64,000 bases of DNA, from NCBI RefSeq assembly GCF_901472495.1, contig NZ_LR590469.1, forward strand, positions 558,001 through 622,000. The letters run 5' to 3'. Numbering within the stretch: position 1 is the first letter of the stretch; the number at the start of each line of letters is the position of its first letter. Shown in pieces: positions 62,535-64,000 of the stretch. The notes below the pieces were generated by a model that saw only the letters and a program-made list of their open reading frames with translations, had not been told where the DNA came from and did not search any database. This DNA comes from Yersinia enterocolitica subsp. enterocolitica. Lineage in GTDB: Bacteria; Pseudomonadota; Gammaproteobacteria; Enterobacterales; Enterobacteriaceae. The position numbers were made by a program, and so were the translations under genes.

Positions 62535-62575
62535 GGTATGTCACCTTTTCCCACTAAGGTTTGGGGTGACATACC
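62535..62575. terminator. 11-bp perfect inverted repeat, probable flgKL terminator
   Basis: GGTATGTCACC and GGTGACATACC flank a 19-base loop and are followed on the plus strand by TTCTTTT. It lies between the shortened ERIC and the tandem ERIC array. Confidence 0.6.
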
Positions 62576-62583
62576 TTCTTTTC

Positions 62584-62901
62584 TATCCGTCATCTTTCAA
62601 GTTGCAGCGGTGTTGACTGCACTCACTTACCCGAATCACTTACTGATGTAAGCTCATCGGGATAATCTCGTTTGCCGCCTTGCTGCAACATGAAATCTAT
62701 TGGATAGAGGTATGCCGTCATCTTTCAAGCTGCAGCGGTGTTGACTGCACTCACTTACCCGAATCACTTACTGATGTAAGCTCATCGGGATAATCTCGTT
62801 TGCCGCCTTGCTGCAACATGGAATCTATTGGATAGAGGTATGCCGTCATCTTTCAAGTTGCAGCGGTGTTGACTGCACTCACTTACCCGAATCACTTACT
62901 G
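62584..62901. repeat. Tandem ERIC array, two full copies and one partial, 128-bp period
   Basis: Three head-to-tail copies begin with CCGTCATCTTTCAAG at 62587, 62715 and 62843, exactly 128 bp apart. Copies one and two are complete (inverted ends CTATCC and GGATAG on copy one) and differ at about two positions. Copy three breaks off at CACTTACTG (62901), 12 bp before the fliR stop. The centre (ACCCGAATCACTTACTGATG, AGCTCATCGGGATAATCTCG) is ERIC-like but diverged from the other copies in this window. Confidence 0.9.
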
Positions 62902-62913
62902 CAATCTTAAATT

Positions 62914-63696
62914 CTAACTTGCCAGGCCACTTAGTACCCCCGCCAGGCGGTCAAAAAACTCGCCAAACAGATGCTCGGTAAAAGGTGCCAATAACGGCAT
63001 GATTAATCCCAGCGAGATAATACCGACCGTCAATGTGAGTGGGAAACCAATAACGAAAACAGAAAGTTGTGGCGTCATGCGGTTAAGCATCCCTAACGCC
63101 ATGTTTAGGGTCAGTAACAGAGTAATAAGCGGTAATGCCAGCATCAGTCCATTCATAAAGATCAACGAACCGGCCTGGGTTAACGCCAGGAAACCATTAC
63201 CATTAAGCGGTTCGAACTGGATAGGTAAGGTATGAAAACTGTCAGCTAATAAAGAAATCAGCCATAAATGCCCATCGAACGAGAGAAATAACAGCATCGC
63301 TAGCAAGTTTAGCAACCGGGCAAGAACTGGCATATTCGGCCCGCCGGAGGGGTCAAAGAAGGTGGCGAAAGACAAGCCCATTTGTAAACCAATCACCTCA
63401 CCGGCCAATCGGATAGCCGCAAAAGCAAACTGCATAGTCAAGCCAATAGCGACGCCGATCAATACTTGCTGGCCAGCGACCCATAAAGCTCCGCTGGAGA
63501 CTAAAGGAATATTTACCGGTGGCAGGGATGGAGCAATCAGAAAGGTAATTAATACCGCCAGACCGACTTTCACTTTACGATTTATCTGCTTCTCGCTTAA
63601 TACCGGCGCGGTGGAGATCAGCGCCAATATGCGGATCAGTGGCCAAAAATATTGGCTGACCCAGACGCTAAGTTGAGTGGTATCAAGAGACAGCAT
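62914..63696 (-). CDS. fliR: Flagellar export gate protein FliR
   Basis: 260-residue inner-membrane protein of the FliPQR export channel. Five or six spans; the segment GLSFATFFDPSGGPNMPVLARLLNLLAMLLFLSFDGHLWLI is diagnostic. It is on the minus strand, converging with flgL, and its stop is 12 bp from the end of the ERIC array. It follows fliQ by 2 bp as the last gene of the block. Confidence 0.95.
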   Translation of the reverse strand: MLSLDTTQLSVWVSQYFWPLIRILALISTAPVLSEKQINRKVKVGLAVLITFLIAPSLPPVNIPLVSSGALWVAGQQVLIGVAIGLTMQFAFAAIRLAGEVIGLQMGLSFATFFDPSGGPNMPVLARLLNLLAMLLFLSFDGHLWLISLLADSFHTLPIQFEPLNGNGFLALTQAGSLIFMNGLMLALPLITLLLTLNMALGMLNRMTPQLSVFVIGFPLTLTVGIISLGLIMPLLAPFTEHLFGEFFDRLAGVLSGLAS

Positions 63697-63698
63697 GC

Positions 63699-63968
63699 TT
63701 AGCCAATCAACGTTGGCAGGCTGGTGAACAAATTACGCATATAGTCGAGGATCAGGCTGAGCATCCACGGGCCAGCAATAACTAAAGTGGCGAACACCGC
63801 CAGTATTTTGGGGATAAATGACAATGTCATTTCGTTAATTTGTGTCGCGGCTTGCAACAGGCTGACAATCAAGCCACTGACCAATGCCGCCAGTAATAAT
63901 GGCGCGGCCAATGCAAGGGCTATTTTCATTGCCTCAACGCCGAGGGCCATTACCGATTCAGGTGTCAT
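63699..63968 (-). CDS. fliQ: Flagellar export gate protein FliQ
   Basis: 89-residue membrane protein with two spans (about 13-38 and 52-75) separated by LLQAATQINEMTLSFIPK, the FliQ loop. Four copies join FliP and FliR in the export channel. It is 2 bp before fliR and 11 bp after the fliP stop. Confidence 0.95.
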   Translation of the reverse strand: MTPESVMALGVEAMKIALALAAPLLLAALVSGLIVSLLQAATQINEMTLSFIPKILAVFATLVIAGPWMLSLILDYMRNLFTSLPTLIG

Positions 63969-63979
63969 GACAGTCTACC

Positions 63980-64000
63980 TTAGCTGTAAAAGCTTTGTGC
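63980..64000 (-). CDS. fliP: FliP, last six residues (cut by window edge)
   Basis: The minus strand at the end of the window reads AQSFYS and a stop, which is the C-terminus of FliP as I know it, directly upstream of fliQ. Only 21 bases are visible; the identification rests on this ending and the standard fliP-fliQ-fliR order. Confidence 0.7.
   Translation of the reverse strand, partial: AQSFYS

Overview
This 64 kb window reads as Yersinia chromosome, most likely Yersinia enterocolitica or a very close relative. The reasons are an 835-residue invasin lying inside the flagellar cluster between flhE and flgN, ERIC repeats in the intergenic gaps, an AppA-type phytase, KdoO, and enterobacterial chemotaxis and flagellar proteins that are near-identical in layout to E. 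coli and Salmonella but carry Yersinia features. The species call rests on gene recognition from memory, not on a database search.

Region 1 (1-11 kb) is mixed metabolism. It holds the end of a sugar ABC permease with a PfkB kinase, a convergent pair (2-hydroxyacid dehydrogenase plus FGGY kinase), a 5'-truncated fimbrial chaperone, a 30-residue membrane peptide, a stand-alone glgC divergent from the phytase gene appA, the Kdo hydroxylase kdoO, an Lrp-type regulator and a YlaC-type membrane protein. Region 2 (11-18 kb) has a quinone oxidoreductase, an internally deleted IS4 copy with intact ends and a perfect 13-bp target duplication, and a lacI-lacZ pair with a lac-like operator but no permease gene. 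The IS4 copy split what looks like the terminator downstream of lacZ. Region 3 (18-27 kb) has a cold-shock gene, dsrB, a chemoreceptor gene frameshifted in a 9-G tract, a CoA-transferase gene remnant, the mgtCB Mg2+ starvation locus behind a PhoP box and a long leader, curA and uspC.

Region 4 (27-64 kb) is the motility locus: flhDC (with a perfect CRP site and an RcsAB-like box), motAB-cheAW, tsr, a second receptor, cheRBYZ, flhBAE, flgNMA (minus strand), flgBCDEFGHIJ, flgKL, and the start of an opposite-strand fliPQR block. FliA-type promoters are visible before tsr and flgK and before the frameshifted receptor. Two non-flagellar genes sit inside this locus: a subtilisin-family protease between cheZ and flhB, and inv between flhE and flgN.

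ERIC elements lie in several gaps of the motility locus (cheA/cheW, tsr/second receptor, cheB/cheY in degenerate form, flgD/flgE). The flgL/fliR gap carries a shortened ERIC followed by a 128-bp-period tandem ERIC array. The items I would check first are the poly-G switch candidate in the chemoreceptor, the tandem ERIC array, the mgtC leader with its small ORFs, the subtilase insertion with small upstream ORFs, and the IS4-split terminator.
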